Assembly: GCF_003160695.1 (NCBI RefSeq)
Contig: NZ_QGDD01000001.1
Span: 248,001-312,000, forward strand
Direction of reading: 5' to 3'
DNA: 64,000 nt
Source of the DNA: Nocardioides silvaticus
GTDB taxonomy: Bacteria > Actinomycetota > Actinomycetes > Propionibacteriales > Nocardioidaceae
Part shown: positions 25,366-34,038 of the stretch, piece by piece
How positions within the stretch are numbered: position 1 is the first letter of the stretch
How the letters are laid out: the number at the start of each line of letters is the position of its first letter
Position numbers and translations under genes: made by a program
Notes under the pieces: generated by a model
Databases searched by the model: none
Seen by the model: the letters and a program-made list of their open reading frames with translations, nothing else
Told to the model about the DNA's origin: nothing

Positions 25366-26970
25366 CCCCACCACCGCGACCGCGGGAATGGTCGCCGACC
25401 GCACCGACTGGGAACGCACCGCTGGCGTCACCCGGTCGGCGAGTTCAACCTCGGCAACGAGCGTCGCGGTCTCCTCCCCTGTTGCACGTTGGGTCACTTC
25501 GCCGTCGCCGGCGATGACCCCGGAGACACCGTTGGTCGAGGCCACCACGACCGTCCGCCCGAGCTCAACTGCCCGAGCCCGAGTGATCTCGAACTGCTGC
25601 TCGGGCTGGGTGGTTCCGGTGAAGGTGGCGTTGCTGGTCTGCACCACCGCGATCTGTCCACCGCGAGCGACCTGGCCGGGAAGGACGTCGTCGTAGGCGA
25701 CGTCGAAGCAGATCGCGTCCGCTACCAGTAGCCCGTACACCGACAGTGGTCCCTCGCCTTGGCCGGGAAGCATGTCACGTGGGATGCGGTCGAATCGCGA
25801 CGACCAGCCACCGATCACCGACCGCCACGGAATGTGCTCCCCGAAGGGCACCGGATGCGTCTTCGTGTACGCTCCGCTCCCACCGAGCCTGGGTCCGCGG
25901 TCGGGTCGCCAGAGCAGTCCGCGGTTGTAGGCCGTCTCAGCGGTCGGGCCATCGAAGATCCCCCCGACCAGCACCGGAACGCCGATGGCGGCCACGGCCT
26001 CCTCGATGGCCGCGCGCGCAACGGGGTCGCGGACCGGATCGACGGCGGTAGCGTTCTCCGGCCACACCACCAACACGAGCGACTCCCTCTGCTTGGAGGT
26101 GAGGCTGTCGGCGAGCGCGGTGGTCGCCTCGACGTGGTTGCTGGTGACCGCCCGGTGATGACCAGCCAGATCCCGGCCATCGCCGGGCACGCCGCCTTGG
26201 ACCGCGGCCACTGTGGTCGTCGCGACGGCCGGCACGTGGTAGGGCCAGATCGCCCCCGCGAGAACGGCCGCGCATACGCCCGCCAGCATTCCGGCGGCCG
26301 CGGTGCGACGCGGCGATGAAGTGCGGCGCAGGAAGACGCTGCAGGCGTGGGCAAATGTGAAGCCTCCGGTCGCGATGAGAAGCCCGGTGCCGGTGATCCC
26401 GGTGTAGGGGAGGAGCGACTGCCACGGGGTGTCGATGGCGGTGAATCCGAGCCGGCCCCACGGCATACCTCCCAGCGGCCAGCCGCTGCGCAACGACTCG
26501 ACACCGATCCACACCGCACCGGCCCACACCGGCCCGGCCGGGAGCGACGCCACCGCACGCACCCCGACGCTGGCCACGGCGACACTCACCGCCAGGGCAC
26601 CGGCAAGGCCCAGCCAGGCCGCCCAGCCGATCGAGTCCTCCAGCCACCACAACAGCACGAGCATGAAGGCCAGACCGAAGCACAGCCCCGAGAAGGCCGC
26701 GAACCTCAGCGGCGCGCGGGCCACGCTGGCCCACAGCAGCGCCATCGCGACCGGTGCGAGCCAGCCTGCACCCACCGGCTCAAAGCACAGCGCGGCCACC
26801 AGACCTCCCCCGGCGGCACCGACCGCGTTGACGAGGCCGCCACGTCGACCGATCGGGCTGCACCCGCCGAGCTCGCCGCTAAGGCTGTATCGGTCTCCAG
26901 CAGGCCCGGTGCGGGTCGCGGCGCGAGGAGCCCCGGTCCGACCGGAAGGTGCGCGAGAGTTGGAGGACAT
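25117..26970 (-). CDS. lnt: Apolipoprotein N-acyltransferase
   Basis: Lnt adds the third acyl chain to lipoproteins at the outer face of the membrane. The 617-residue product has an N-terminal membrane bundle (residues about 40-230) and a nitrilase-like domain. The Glu-Lys-Cys triad is visible: VVWPENATAVD (Glu), AYTKTHPVPFGEHIP (Lys) and ADAICFDVAYDD (Cys). A last span (AVAVVGLLLAF) precedes a tail of about 65 residues that is entirely antisense to the copD-ctaG 3' end, suggesting loss of the original stop. Start ATG 26970; the frame continues to 27027. The promoter is shared with blaI through operator f. Several lipoproteins are encoded nearby. Confidence 0.92.
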   Translation of the reverse strand: MSSNSRAPSGRTGAPRAATRTGPAGDRYSLSGELGGCSPIGRRGGLVNAVGAAGGGLVAALCFEPVGAGWLAPVAMALLWASVARAPLRFAAFSGLCFGLAFMLVLLWWLEDSIGWAAWLGLAGALAVSVAVASVGVRAVASLPAGPVWAGAVWIGVESLRSGWPLGGMPWGRLGFTAIDTPWQSLLPYTGITGTGLLIATGGFTFAHACSVFLRRTSSPRRTAAAGMLAGVCAAVLAGAIWPYHVPAVATTTVAAVQGGVPGDGRDLAGHHRAVTSNHVEATTALADSLTSKQRESLVLVVWPENATAVDPVRDPVARAAIEEAVAAIGVPVLVGGIFDGPTAETAYNRGLLWRPDRGPRLGGSGAYTKTHPVPFGEHIPWRSVIGGWSSRFDRIPRDMLPGQGEGPLSVYGLLVADAICFDVAYDDVLPGQVARGGQIAVVQTSNATFTGTTQPEQQFEITRARAVELGRTVVVASTNGVSGVIAGDGEVTQRATGEETATLVAEVELADRVTPAVRSQSVRSATIPAVAVVGLLLAFARGLRRRGRGRVPTRFERSVELPKAAEVGVVVGHHLPSGAGLGAVEPTSLAPVGGDPSDDEGSGEDRERVVTQRPSQ

Positions 26971-27032
26971 GGGACCCTGAGGACGGAACTGGAGCCAGAA
27001 GAGCAGCAACGAGACGGGACGAACCAACCGAT

Positions 27033-27051
27033 CTACGATGCAGCATAGTAG
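27033..27051. promoter_or_regulatory. BlaI-type operator f (lnt / blaI divergent promoter)
   Basis: CTACGA (27033-27038), TGCAGCA, TAGTAG (27046-27051). One left-arm mismatch. It lies 32 bases before blaI, consistent with autoregulation. Confidence 0.85.
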
Positions 27052-27083
27052 GCCGTTGATGAGTGCGGAGGCGCGGAGGTCGG

Positions 27084-27476
27084 ATGAAGCAGATGGGACA
27101 ACTCGAAGCAGCTGTCATGCATCGACTATGGGACTGGGATCGCCCAGCCTCGGTGCGCGAGGTCGTCGACGATCTCCAGCGGGAGCGCAAGATCGCCTAC
27201 ACCACGGTGATGACCGTGCTCGACAACCTGCACCGCAAGGGGCTCGTACACCGGCAGAAGCAAGGCCGTGCCTATGTTTATACCGCGGTCATGTCCCAGG
27301 AGGACCACACCGCGAGCATGCTCGAAGACGTCCTCGCCCAGACCGCCGACCGTGGCGCCGCGCTGCTCAACTTCGTCGAGCAGCTCTCCTCAGAAGAACA
27401 GGTCCAAGTTCGCACCGCCCTGGCGAAGTTCAGCAAGCGCGGCAATCAGTCACGTGATCCAGGCGAGAAGGAGTGA
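27084..27476 (+). CDS. blaI: BlaI/MecI/CopY-family repressor
   Basis: The 130-residue winged-helix protein opens MKQMGQLEAAVMHRLWDWDR and continues PASVREVVDDLQRERKIAYTTVMTVLDNLHRKGLVH, the BlaI recognition region (about residues 20-55). A dimerisation tail follows (LAQTADRGAALLNFVEQLSS). Members bind palindromes as dimers and are released by protease cleavage (BlaI/MecI) or metal binding (CopY). The C-terminal CxC pairs of CopY are absent, so direct copper sensing as in CopY is unlikely. ATG 27084 follows GGAGGTCGG. It is coupled to the M56 gene four bases after its stop. The nine shared palindromes make it the obvious regional regulator. Confidence 0.94.
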   Translation: MKQMGQLEAAVMHRLWDWDRPASVREVVDDLQRERKIAYTTVMTVLDNLHRKGLVHRQKQGRAYVYTAVMSQEDHTASMLEDVLAQTADRGAALLNFVEQLSSEEQVQVRTALAKFSKRGNQSRDPGEKE

Positions 27477-27480
27477 GCGT

Positions 27481-28437
27481 GTGCTTGCCCCCGCCGTCCT
27501 CCTCGTCTTCGTCGCATTGGCCGCTGCCCTCGGCCCGCGGCTCCTTCTCGGCGCGGCCTGGGTGCAGCGAGCTCCCGGCTGGGGCATTCTGGCCTGGCAG
27601 GCACTGACGATCTCGGTCGTCGCCGCGATCGCGCTCGTCGGCCTCACCCTCGCCGCACCGCTCACACCCCTCGCCGAGTTCATCGCCCGGCTATGCCGCA
27701 CCACCCCGGCCGAGGTCATCGAGCACTACCAGACCCCAGCGGGCACCTGGGTCGCCTACCTCGCCGCTCTGGCCGCGGCGGGGCTCGCCATCCGGATGCT
27801 TTGGCTGACCACCTCGACCGTGGTCAACGCCGCCCGCGGCCGCCACACCCAGCTGACCCTGCTGCGCGTACTCGGCACCGAGCACCCCGACGGGTTCGTG
27901 ATCGTCAAGCATCCCAAGCCACTGGTCTACTGCCTCCCAGGACTGCGCAAGCGAGTCGTGGTCACCAGCGCCGCCCTCGAGGTGCTGGACCCGCACGAGC
28001 TGGAACTCGTGCTCGCCCACGAGCGATCCCACCTACGGTCACGTCACGACCTGGCCCTCGCGCTCGCCGACGTACTGCGCCGCGCGCTAGGCCCTGTGGC
28101 GGTCTTCCGAGTGGCACACGAGCAGGTGTCCACCTTGATCGAAATGCAGGCCGACGACGCCGCCCACGACCGCCATGGGCTCGCCCGGGCCCTGGTGACA
28201 CTCGGCTCCGGCCTTGCCGCAGGGGTGCCCGAGTCCGGACTCGGCGCCGGCAACGTGGCCGCCGTGGCCCGGGTGGAGCGGCTCGCGGCCGCCGCGGGAC
28301 CGTGGAAGCCGTGGAAGCGCCGCCAAAGCCTCGCGGTCGCCCTGGGTACGGCCATCCTGCTGGCGACGCCGGTCGCGCTGGCGATGTCCCCGATAGTCGA
28401 GATGATCATCACCGGCTGCACCACCATCCTCGGTTGA
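27481..28437 (+). CDS. M56-family membrane metalloprotease (BlaR1-like, no sensor domain)
   Basis: M56 proteases cleave partner BlaI-type repressors after a signal. The 318-residue protein has about four membrane spans, with the zinc site LAHERSHLRSRHD (HExxH) near residue 180 and a downstream EMQADDAAHDRHG (third-ligand region). The protein ends after a final span with no extracytoplasmic penicillin-binding domain, unlike S. aureus BlaR1 (about 600 residues). It resembles the short mycobacterial partner of BlaI. What it senses is therefore unknown; its own loops or a partner must do so. GTG 27481 has AAGGAG upstream overlapping the blaI stop. Confidence 0.92.
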   Translation: MLAPAVLLVFVALAAALGPRLLLGAAWVQRAPGWGILAWQALTISVVAAIALVGLTLAAPLTPLAEFIARLCRTTPAEVIEHYQTPAGTWVAYLAALAAAGLAIRMLWLTTSTVVNAARGRHTQLTLLRVLGTEHPDGFVIVKHPKPLVYCLPGLRKRVVVTSAALEVLDPHELELVLAHERSHLRSRHDLALALADVLRRALGPVAVFRVAHEQVSTLIEMQADDAAHDRHGLARALVTLGSGLAAGVPESGLGAGNVAAVARVERLAAAAGPWKPWKRRQSLAVALGTAILLATPVALAMSPIVEMIITGCTTILG

Positions 28438-28489
28438 GACCCCAGCCGACTGGTCGCTCCGTCCGTGGCTGGGCGCGCGTCGTTGGCTC

Positions 28490-29431
28490 TCAGCCGACAT
28501 TCGGCCAGGGGTTGCGCCGACAGCCGTCCAGCCCGTAGGTCTGTTGCTGCATCACCGGCGCCCGCTCGCCCGGTCCGGGACAGTCGGCGTGGGCGTACCC
28601 GATGGCGTGCCCGACCTCGTGATTGACCAGGTACGTGCGGTACATCGGCACCGCATCCTGGTAGTCGTCCGTGCCGAAGGCCCACCGCCGGGCGTTGAGC
28701 ACGACCAGGTCCCCGTTGCGGCAGGAGACCTCGCCGTTCGTCCTCAGCGGCGCACAGAGCACATCCGTGGTTTCCGGTGTGGCGATCAGCATCCGCAGCT
28801 CACCAGCCTCGGCGACCTGGTGGAACGTGCGGCCGGCCACCGTCGCCCAGCCCCGGTCATCGTCCAGGATGCGGTCGATCGTGCGCGCGGTCACCGTCGG
28901 GGCGAACGGGAGACCTTCCTCGATCTCCACCGTGTAGGTCAGCTCCCCGGCTCCGGCAGCGTGGTCGGCGCTGTTGCCTGGGGGCGCGGTCACGACGAAC
29001 TTGCCGGACCCGCCAGCCGGGATCCTCACCCCCGCCTGCCCCATCGCGTCACGTGTCGACCGCGATCCGGCTGGCGCGCGCCCGGTGCGGTCCCGCTCGG
29101 CCCTGTCCCTCGCCCGCAACTTCGGTCTCGACGCGGGCGGCCCAGGCGTCGGAGCCGGTTGCGCGGCTGGCTCGTCGAGCATGGGCGGCGCCTCCGGTGG
29201 AGGCGTCCTCGCCGCCGTGGACTGCGGCCGTCCGAGCCCGCCACTGACCGCCGCAGTTGTACCACCCAGCACCATCGCCACCAGCGCGGAGACGACGATT
29301 CCACGTCGAGCCGACCCGGCACGGCGGTGCCTGCCCGACCGATGCCTCCCGGACCGGCTGCTGTCGACTCGATACCTGTTGGATCGGGCACCGCCGGGCC
29401 GGCGACCCGCGGCGGCTCTAGTCCTGCGCAT
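28490..29431 (-). CDS. DUF3152 secreted metalloprotease-like protein
   Basis: The product is 313 residues. An Arg-rich N-terminus and one membrane/signal segment (GIVVSALVAMVLGGTTAAVS, about residues 45-65) precede a Pro/Ala linker and the DUF3152 domain (from about 145). The zinc-protease pattern HExxHxxGxxH is plain in NHEVGHAIGYAHADCPG, with MQQQTYGLDGC and a likely Met-turn after it. Function is undefined in the literature I know; an extracellular zinc peptidase is a fair inference. It overlaps the tlpA gene by 14 bases and is the last gene of the thiol-redox operon. Confidence 0.9.
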   Translation of the reverse strand: MRRTRAAAGRRPGGARSNRYRVDSSRSGRHRSGRHRRAGSARRGIVVSALVAMVLGGTTAAVSGGLGRPQSTAARTPPPEAPPMLDEPAAQPAPTPGPPASRPKLRARDRAERDRTGRAPAGSRSTRDAMGQAGVRIPAGGSGKFVVTAPPGNSADHAAGAGELTYTVEIEEGLPFAPTVTARTIDRILDDDRGWATVAGRTFHQVAEAGELRMLIATPETTDVLCAPLRTNGEVSCRNGDLVVLNARRWAFGTDDYQDAVPMYRTYLVNHEVGHAIGYAHADCPGPGERAPVMQQQTYGLDGCRRNPWPNVG

Positions 29432-30092
29432 CCGTCTCGGCCAACACGGGCTCGATCAAGGCACGCAGCGTGCTCGCAGTCACCGGCCCCACGACACGGG
29501 CCGCGACCCGGCCTTCGGGGTCGACGACCAGCGTGGTCGGCACCGCCGCGGCGGCCAGGGCTCCCTGGAAGGCGAGCATCGCCTCGCTCGAGTCCGAGGA
29601 AACGATGCTGTCGTAGGGCACGCCGTGATCGCGCTCGAAAGCACGCGCGGCCGCGTCGTTGTCGCGCACGTTGATGCCAACGAACTGCACCTGGCCGGTG
29701 AACTCCTCCGCGACCTCGACCAACTCGGGTGCCTCGGTCACGCAGGGCACGCACCACGAACCCCACACGTTGTAGACCGCGACCTGGCCGGCTAGATCGC
29801 CGGAATCGAACCGATCCCCGCTGAGCATCCGTGCCTGGAACGGCTCGCCCTCGATCCGGTCGTCAGGCTCGAACTCCTCGACCACCGACCCGTCGGCGGA
29901 CCGCGCCCGCGGGTCACCACCGTCTGAACGGCTAGCGACCAGCCACGCCACCAGACCGATCACGGCGAGGACGACCAGGACGGACAGGATCCGCGTCCCC
30001 GGGGTCCGAGACGGGGACGGCCTACCAGATGAACCGGGTGCACCGGCCGGACCAAGTGTGCTGGGTCTGCTGACCATTGCCTCGCCTTCCAT
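29418..30092 (-). CDS. TlpA/ResA-like membrane-anchored thioredoxin
   Basis: The 224-residue protein is anchored by one N-terminal span (ILSVLVVLAVIGLVAWLV, about residues 35-53) with a thioredoxin domain outside the membrane. The active site is WGSWCVPCVTEAPELVEVA and the cis-proline loop is AAVPTTLVVDPEG. Such proteins take electrons from CcdA and reduce apocytochrome c cysteines before heme attachment. Gene order DsbA-like, VKOR, ccdA, tlpA supports this role. ATG 30092 follows GGAGGAAGGG; a second ATG at 30077 is also plausible. Confidence 0.93.
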   Translation of the reverse strand: MEGEAMVSRPSTLGPAGAPGSSGRPSPSRTPGTRILSVLVVLAVIGLVAWLVASRSDGGDPRARSADGSVVEEFEPDDRIEGEPFQARMLSGDRFDSGDLAGQVAVYNVWGSWCVPCVTEAPELVEVAEEFTGQVQFVGINVRDNDAAARAFERDHGVPYDSIVSSDSSEAMLAFQGALAAAAVPTTLVVDPEGRVAARVVGPVTASTLRALIEPVLAETDAQD

Positions 30093-30171
30093 CCCTTCCT
30101 CCCCCTTCTGCCAACCGGGGCCGATCCCGCGGTATTCGATCCGTTCTGCACCCGTATCAGTCGTGGGTGTA

Positions 30172-30951
30172 CTAGATGGGGGGTTGCCAGCCGGCTATCA
30201 GGGCCTGCATCGCGGCCATCCACTCCGACCACACCCCGGTCAACTGGAGGACCCCCAAGACGATCAGAAACCCGCCGCCGGCACGCGCGATCGCCCTGAC
30301 GTGGAGCCGGGCCCACGCCAACCGCCGCATCGCTCCACTGACCGAGAACGCCGCCAGCAGGAAGGGCAGACCCAACCCGAGGCTGTAGGCGAACGCCAGA
30401 ACCGCGCCACGACCCGCCGTGGCAGAGCTCGTCGCCAACGTGAGCACCGCAGCCAACGCGGGGCCGATGCAGGGAGTCCACCCCACCCCGAACACCACAC
30501 CCAGCAGTGGCGCGCCGGCCAGCCCGACCCGCGGCCGGTACCGCAGCCGCACCGTTCGCCCCAGGAGCGGAACCCGGGCGCCCGCGAGCGCGAACACCAG
30601 CCCGAACAGCACCGTCAGCGCCCCCGAGAACCGGATGATGTCCTCCTGGTGGCGCACCAGCTGGGAACCCAACGCACCGAACAACGCGCCGTAACTGGTG
30701 AACACCGCCGCGAACCCGAGCACAAACAACCCCGCACCCGCGATCGTGCGACCGCGTGCCGTCGGCGCATGACCTTGGAGCTCGCGCACGACCGTCGACT
30801 CCTGGCCCGACACCCCGGCCACATAGGACAGGTAGCCCGGCAACAGCGGCAGCGAGCAAGGGGAGAAGAAAGACACCACCCCAGCGGCGACGGCGACCAC
30901 GGCCGCCAACAGGAGGGAGCCGGAGAGAACGGTGTCCTGCAGCCCGTTCAC
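30172..30951 (-). CDS. ccdA: CcdA-type thiol:disulfide interchange membrane protein
   Basis: CcdA passes electrons from cytoplasmic thioredoxin to extracytoplasmic TlpA/ResA. The 259-residue protein has six spans and the two membrane cysteines in conserved settings: [20 protein letters not shown] (residue about 32) and [16 protein letters not shown] (about 150). Pro residues beside each Cys match the family. ATG 30951 lies 45 bases after the VKOR gene stop. It serves the ResB/CcsA system encoded 9 kb to the left. Confidence 0.96.
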   Translation of the reverse strand: MNGLQDTVLSGSLLLAAVVAVAAGVVSFFSPCSLPLLPGYLSYVAGVSGQESTVVRELQGHAPTARGRTIAGAGLFVLGFAAVFTSYGALFGALGSQLVRHQEDIIRFSGALTVLFGLVFALAGARVPLLGRTVRLRYRPRVGLAGAPLLGVVFGVGWTPCIGPALAAVLTLATSSATAGRGAVLAFAYSLGLGLPFLLAAFSVSGAMRRLAWARLHVRAIARAGGGFLIVLGVLQLTGVWSEWMAAMQALIAGWQPPI

Positions 30952-30996
30952 GCGACCACCCCCACCCCGACGACGTTCATGCTGGTCATGTCGCGC

Positions 30997-31725
30997 TCAG
31001 ACCAGGGTCGACCAGTAGTACCAGAACCGGTCTGCGATCAGGCCCAGCGCGACCACGACCGCCGTCGTCAGCACCACCAGGTGCCACTGCGCAGCCACCC
31101 GCACCACCCGGCTCCCGCCGACCTTCGCGCCGAACATCCCGGTGGTGGCGTTGCGAAGCGTGACGTAGCCGAACAGCGGCAGCATCACCGTCCAAACGAC
31201 CATGCAGTAAGGGCACAAGGCGCCGATTCGGTACAGGCTCTGGAAGATCAGCCATCCCACGAACACCAACCCGAAGGTGACACCGGCCTGCAGCCCCAGC
31301 CAGTACCAGCGGGCCAGCCGGGCGCCCGCCAGCAGCGCGGCGCCCGTGGCGGCAACCACCGGGAACGCCGCCACCCCGAGCAACGGATTCGGGAACCCGA
31401 ACGCCTCGGCCTGCGCTGTCTGCATCACCGACCCGCAGCTGAGCACCGGGTTCAGGCTGCACGAGGGCGTGTAGCTCGGGTCGGTCAATAGCGCGATCTT
31501 TTCCACCGCCAGCACGAACGCCGCCGTGAAACCGACGACGCCCCCCACGAGCATCAGCCACGCCAGAGCACGATCCGACACGGGACGAGCCCCGAGCGAC
31601 CGCCCCCTCGCCGTGTCATCCGTCGGCTGGCCAGTCGTCTGGTTGGTGTCCCGGTCAATCTGTGTCTCGGCGACGACTGCGCTGCGGTCGGTGACTGCCG
31701 GGTCGGTGACCGCTGCGTCCGGCAT
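30997..31725 (-). CDS. Vitamin K epoxide reductase (VKOR) family protein
   Basis: Bacterial VKOR re-oxidises DsbA-type proteins using quinones, replacing DsbB in actinobacteria. The 242-residue protein has about 65 hydrophilic residues, then a four- or five-helix bundle. The paired cysteines of the loop are in PSCSLNPVLSCGSVM, and the active CxxC is ALCPYCMVVW. ATG 31725 has GGGGAAG upstream; a longer frame to 31767 exists. Immediately downstream of a DsbA-like gene, so the two most likely form an oxidative folding pair, next to the reductive CcdA/TlpA pair. Confidence 0.94.
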   Translation of the reverse strand: MPDAAVTDPAVTDRSAVVAETQIDRDTNQTTGQPTDDTARGRSLGARPVSDRALAWLMLVGGVVGFTAAFVLAVEKIALLTDPSYTPSCSLNPVLSCGSVMQTAQAEAFGFPNPLLGVAAFPVVAATGAALLAGARLARWYWLGLQAGVTFGLVFVGWLIFQSLYRIGALCPYCMVVWTVMLPLFGYVTLRNATTGMFGAKVGGSRVVRVAAQWHLVVLTTAVVVALGLIADRFWYYWSTLV

Positions 31726-31767
31726 GGTCTTCCCCGATGCTGGTCTCACGCGCCCCTCACTCCCCAC

Positions 31768-32430
31768 TCACTGGTTGAGGGCGTCGTCGATCGCGGTGTT
31801 GAAGTCCTCGGCCGAGGTCGGCTCGAACAGCTCGCCGTTGAGGTAAAACGTCGGGGTCCCCTGGACTCCGAGGTCGGTGCCGTCGGCGACGTCGCGCTGA
31901 ACCCGGTCGGCCACCTCGTCAGAGGCGTAGTCGGCGTCGTACTGGTCCATGTCCAGGCCGATCTCGACGGCGTACTCGCGAAAGAGGTCGTCCAAGGGCT
32001 CCTGCTGCTCACCCCAGGAAGATTGGGTCTCGAACATCCGCTGGTACATCTCCTCGAACTTGCCCTGCCTCGCCGCCGACTCCACCGCGCGGGCGGCGCG
32101 CTCGGAGTTGAAGTGCCCGGGCAGTGGGAAGTAGCGAGCCACGAACGTCACCTCGCCGGCGTACTCCTCGCGGAGTTGCTCGATGATCGGATAGGCGGCC
32201 CCGCAGGCTTCGCACTCGAAGTCCAGGAACTCCACGAGCACCACATCACTAGAGCCCTCCTCACCCATGATGCGGCTGTCCTCGCGCACCAGCCGCGGAT
32301 CAGCAGCACCACCGGGGGCGTCCGAGCCAGGCTCGGCCGCATCGTCACGACCGGCCCAGAACAGCAGCCCACCGATCGCGATCACGAACGCCCCGGCAAT
32401 CAGCAGGGCCACTCTCACCTGGGTACTCAC
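31768..32430 (-). CDS. DsbA-like membrane-anchored oxidoreductase
   Basis: The 220-residue product has an N-terminal anchor (VRVALLIAGAFVIAIGGLLFW) and a DsbA-type thioredoxin fold. The active site is VEFLDFECEACGAAYPI (CEAC) and the cis-proline loop GVQGTPTFYLNGELF; the helical insertion lies between. It introduces disulfides in exported proteins, with VKOR as electron acceptor. The start is GTG 32430 with GAGGA seven bases upstream. It is first in a five-gene minus-strand operon, and operator g begins 26 bases before the start. Confidence 0.94.
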   Translation of the reverse strand: MSTQVRVALLIAGAFVIAIGGLLFWAGRDDAAEPGSDAPGGAADPRLVREDSRIMGEEGSSDVVLVEFLDFECEACGAAYPIIEQLREEYAGEVTFVARYFPLPGHFNSERAARAVESAARQGKFEEMYQRMFETQSSWGEQQEPLDDLFREYAVEIGLDMDQYDADYASDEVADRVQRDVADGTDLGVQGTPTFYLNGELFEPTSAEDFNTAIDDALNQ

Positions 32431-32455
32431 GCGCACGTCCTCGACTCGACACCAA

Positions 32456-32474
32456 CTACTATGCTGCATCGTAG
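32456..32474. promoter_or_regulatory. BlaI-type operator g (thiol-redox operon / methyltransferase)
   Basis: CTACTA (32456-32461), TGCTGCA, TCGTAG (32469-32474). One right-arm mismatch, the mirror image of sites e and f. Divergent position. Confidence 0.85.
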
Positions 32475-32554
32475 TGGATGGGTAGGTGGCCGCGCCGCCT
32501 CGGCCTGGTGCACGACACGAGACAACAGTGATGGAACCGGCGATGGAGCGGGCA

Positions 32555-33406
32555 ATGGAGCCAGACAACTCACCCATGATCAGGGCCTGGGACGGCGAAG
32601 TCGGGCAACGCTGGGTCACCGAGCAAGCCCGTTACGAGCGCATGCATGCACCCTTCGGCAGCACCCTCCTCGCCGCCGCTCAACTGCGCCCCGGTATGCG
32701 CGTCCTCGACGCCGGCTGTGGCATGGGTGATCGCACCATCGACGCCGCCACCACGGTCGGACCACATGGCAAGGTCGTCGGTGTCGACGTCGCCAGCCCT
32801 ATGCTGCAGGTCGCCCAACACAGGGCCATCGAACTCGGCCTCGACAACGCACGCTTCATCCGCGCCGACGTCCAGACCACCGAGGACCTCGGCTTCGAGG
32901 AGTTCGACCTCGCACTCAGCCAGTTCGGCGTGATGTTCTTCGCCGACCCCGACGCTGCTTTCGCCAACCTGTGCACCGCGCTCCACCCGGGCGGTCGGCT
33001 GGTGTTCACCTGCTGGCAGGACCTAACCCATCAGCAGCACCTGATGGTCCCTTTGACTGCGGCACTCGAGCACGTGCCGACACCCGAGTTCACCGCCGAC
33101 AGCTGGTCCTATGCCGCCTTCTCGCTGGCCGACCCCACCCGCACCCAGGCGCTGCTGGCCAAGTCCGGATTCGCCGACGTCGAGGTCCAGCCGACCGTGG
33201 CGCCGATGTACCAAGGCGCGGACCTGAGCGACGCCCTGCGGTTCCTGCGACAAAGTGAGCTCGGCGACGCTGTGTTCGGCGATGCCGGCCCGGCCGACGC
33301 CGTCCAGGGTTGGGAGGCGGTCGCCACCGCCCTTGCCCCGTACGTGCGCGAGGACGGCGTGTTTCTCGACGGCGCCGCTTGGCTGGTCACCGCGACCCGA
33401 ACCTGA
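32555..33406 (+). CDS. Class I SAM-dependent methyltransferase
   Basis: The product is about 283 residues with the Rossmann-type motif I MRVLDAGCGMGDRTIDAA, the acidic motif II VVGVDVASPMLQVA, and motif post-I FDLALSQFGVMFFADP. The arrangement resembles UbiE/COQ5-type and small-molecule methyltransferases; substrate unknown. I favour ATG 32555 because GGAG precedes it by six bases; ATG 32531 is an alternative, and the frame opens at 32486. Being divergent from the DsbA-like operon across operator g, it is probably repressed by the same BlaI protein. Confidence 0.88.
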   Translation: MEPDNSPMIRAWDGEVGQRWVTEQARYERMHAPFGSTLLAAAQLRPGMRVLDAGCGMGDRTIDAATTVGPHGKVVGVDVASPMLQVAQHRAIELGLDNARFIRADVQTTEDLGFEEFDLALSQFGVMFFADPDAAFANLCTALHPGGRLVFTCWQDLTHQQHLMVPLTAALEHVPTPEFTADSWSYAAFSLADPTRTQALLAKSGFADVEVQPTVAPMYQGADLSDALRFLRQSELGDAVFGDAGPADAVQGWEAVATALAPYVREDGVFLDGAAWLVTATRT

Positions 33407-33474
33407 CCGAACCCGGCCCTCCCCAAGCACGCTCACCGTCGAACGCGTCCAGTGCGCGCCGTTCGAGAGGCACT

Positions 33475-33493
33475 GTCCTATGCGGCATAGTAG
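33475..33493. promoter_or_regulatory. BlaI-type operator h (cupredoxin-like lipoprotein)
   Basis: GTCCTA (33475-33480), TGCGGCA, TAGTAG (33488-33493). Right arm perfect, left arm four of six. The spacer TGCGGCA closely resembles the spacers of sites f and g (TGCAGCA, TGCTGCA). Confidence 0.7.
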
Positions 33494-33579
33494 ATCCGCG
33501 CCGCCGTCTCCCACACTGACGCCGTGGGGCCCGGAGGCGACGTCACGACCGGTCCCTCGGCCACCCAGAAGGAGACTCC

Positions 33580-34038
33580 ATGCGTAGCGTGCGCCTGATC
33601 GCGGTCGCCCTGACCACTGTGCTTGCTCTCAGCGCCTGCTCCGGCAGCAACGACGAATCAACCGACGCGCCGGAGGCCACCGCGGCGGCCCCCGACGACT
33701 CCGGCAGTGCGCCTCCCGAGGAGTCGCCGTCAACCTCGCCCACCCAGTCGGTGTCACCCACCGAGGAGGCGCCGGCCGGGCCGAGCATTGAGGTGCGCAT
33801 CGAGGGCGACAGGGTCGCCCCCAACGCGGAGGAGCTCGCACTCGCCGTCAACGAGACGCTGGTGTGGAACATCACCTCCGACCGCGCCGGCGAGTTGCAC
33901 GTGCACTCCAAGCCCGAGCAATACGTCGAGTTCGGCGAAGGTGAGACGCGCGCTGAGATGACCGTTGAGACCCCCGGAAGTGTCGAGGTCGAGGACCACG
34001 AGACCAGGGCGGTCGTCGCGATCCTGGAAGTGCGTTGA
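33580..34038 (+). CDS. Cupredoxin-like lipoprotein
   Basis: The product is 152 residues with a lipoprotein signal (LALSAC, Cys at about residue 20). A Ser/Pro/Glu linker follows, then a small beta domain (about 70-152) with PSIEVRIEGDRVAPNAEELA and ELHVHSKPEQYVEFGEGETR, like cupredoxin-fold domains. The classical Cys ligand of blue copper proteins is missing, so if it binds copper it does so differently (His residues in HVHS and EDHE are candidates). Its Cys lipid anchor makes it a possible Lnt substrate. Four-base overlap with the next gene. Confidence 0.8.
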   Translation: MRSVRLIAVALTTVLALSACSGSNDESTDAPEATAAAPDDSGSAPPEESPSTSPTQSVSPTEEAPAGPSIEVRIEGDRVAPNAEELALAVNETLVWNITSDRAGELHVHSKPEQYVEFGEGETRAEMTVETPGSVEVEDHETRAVVAILEVR

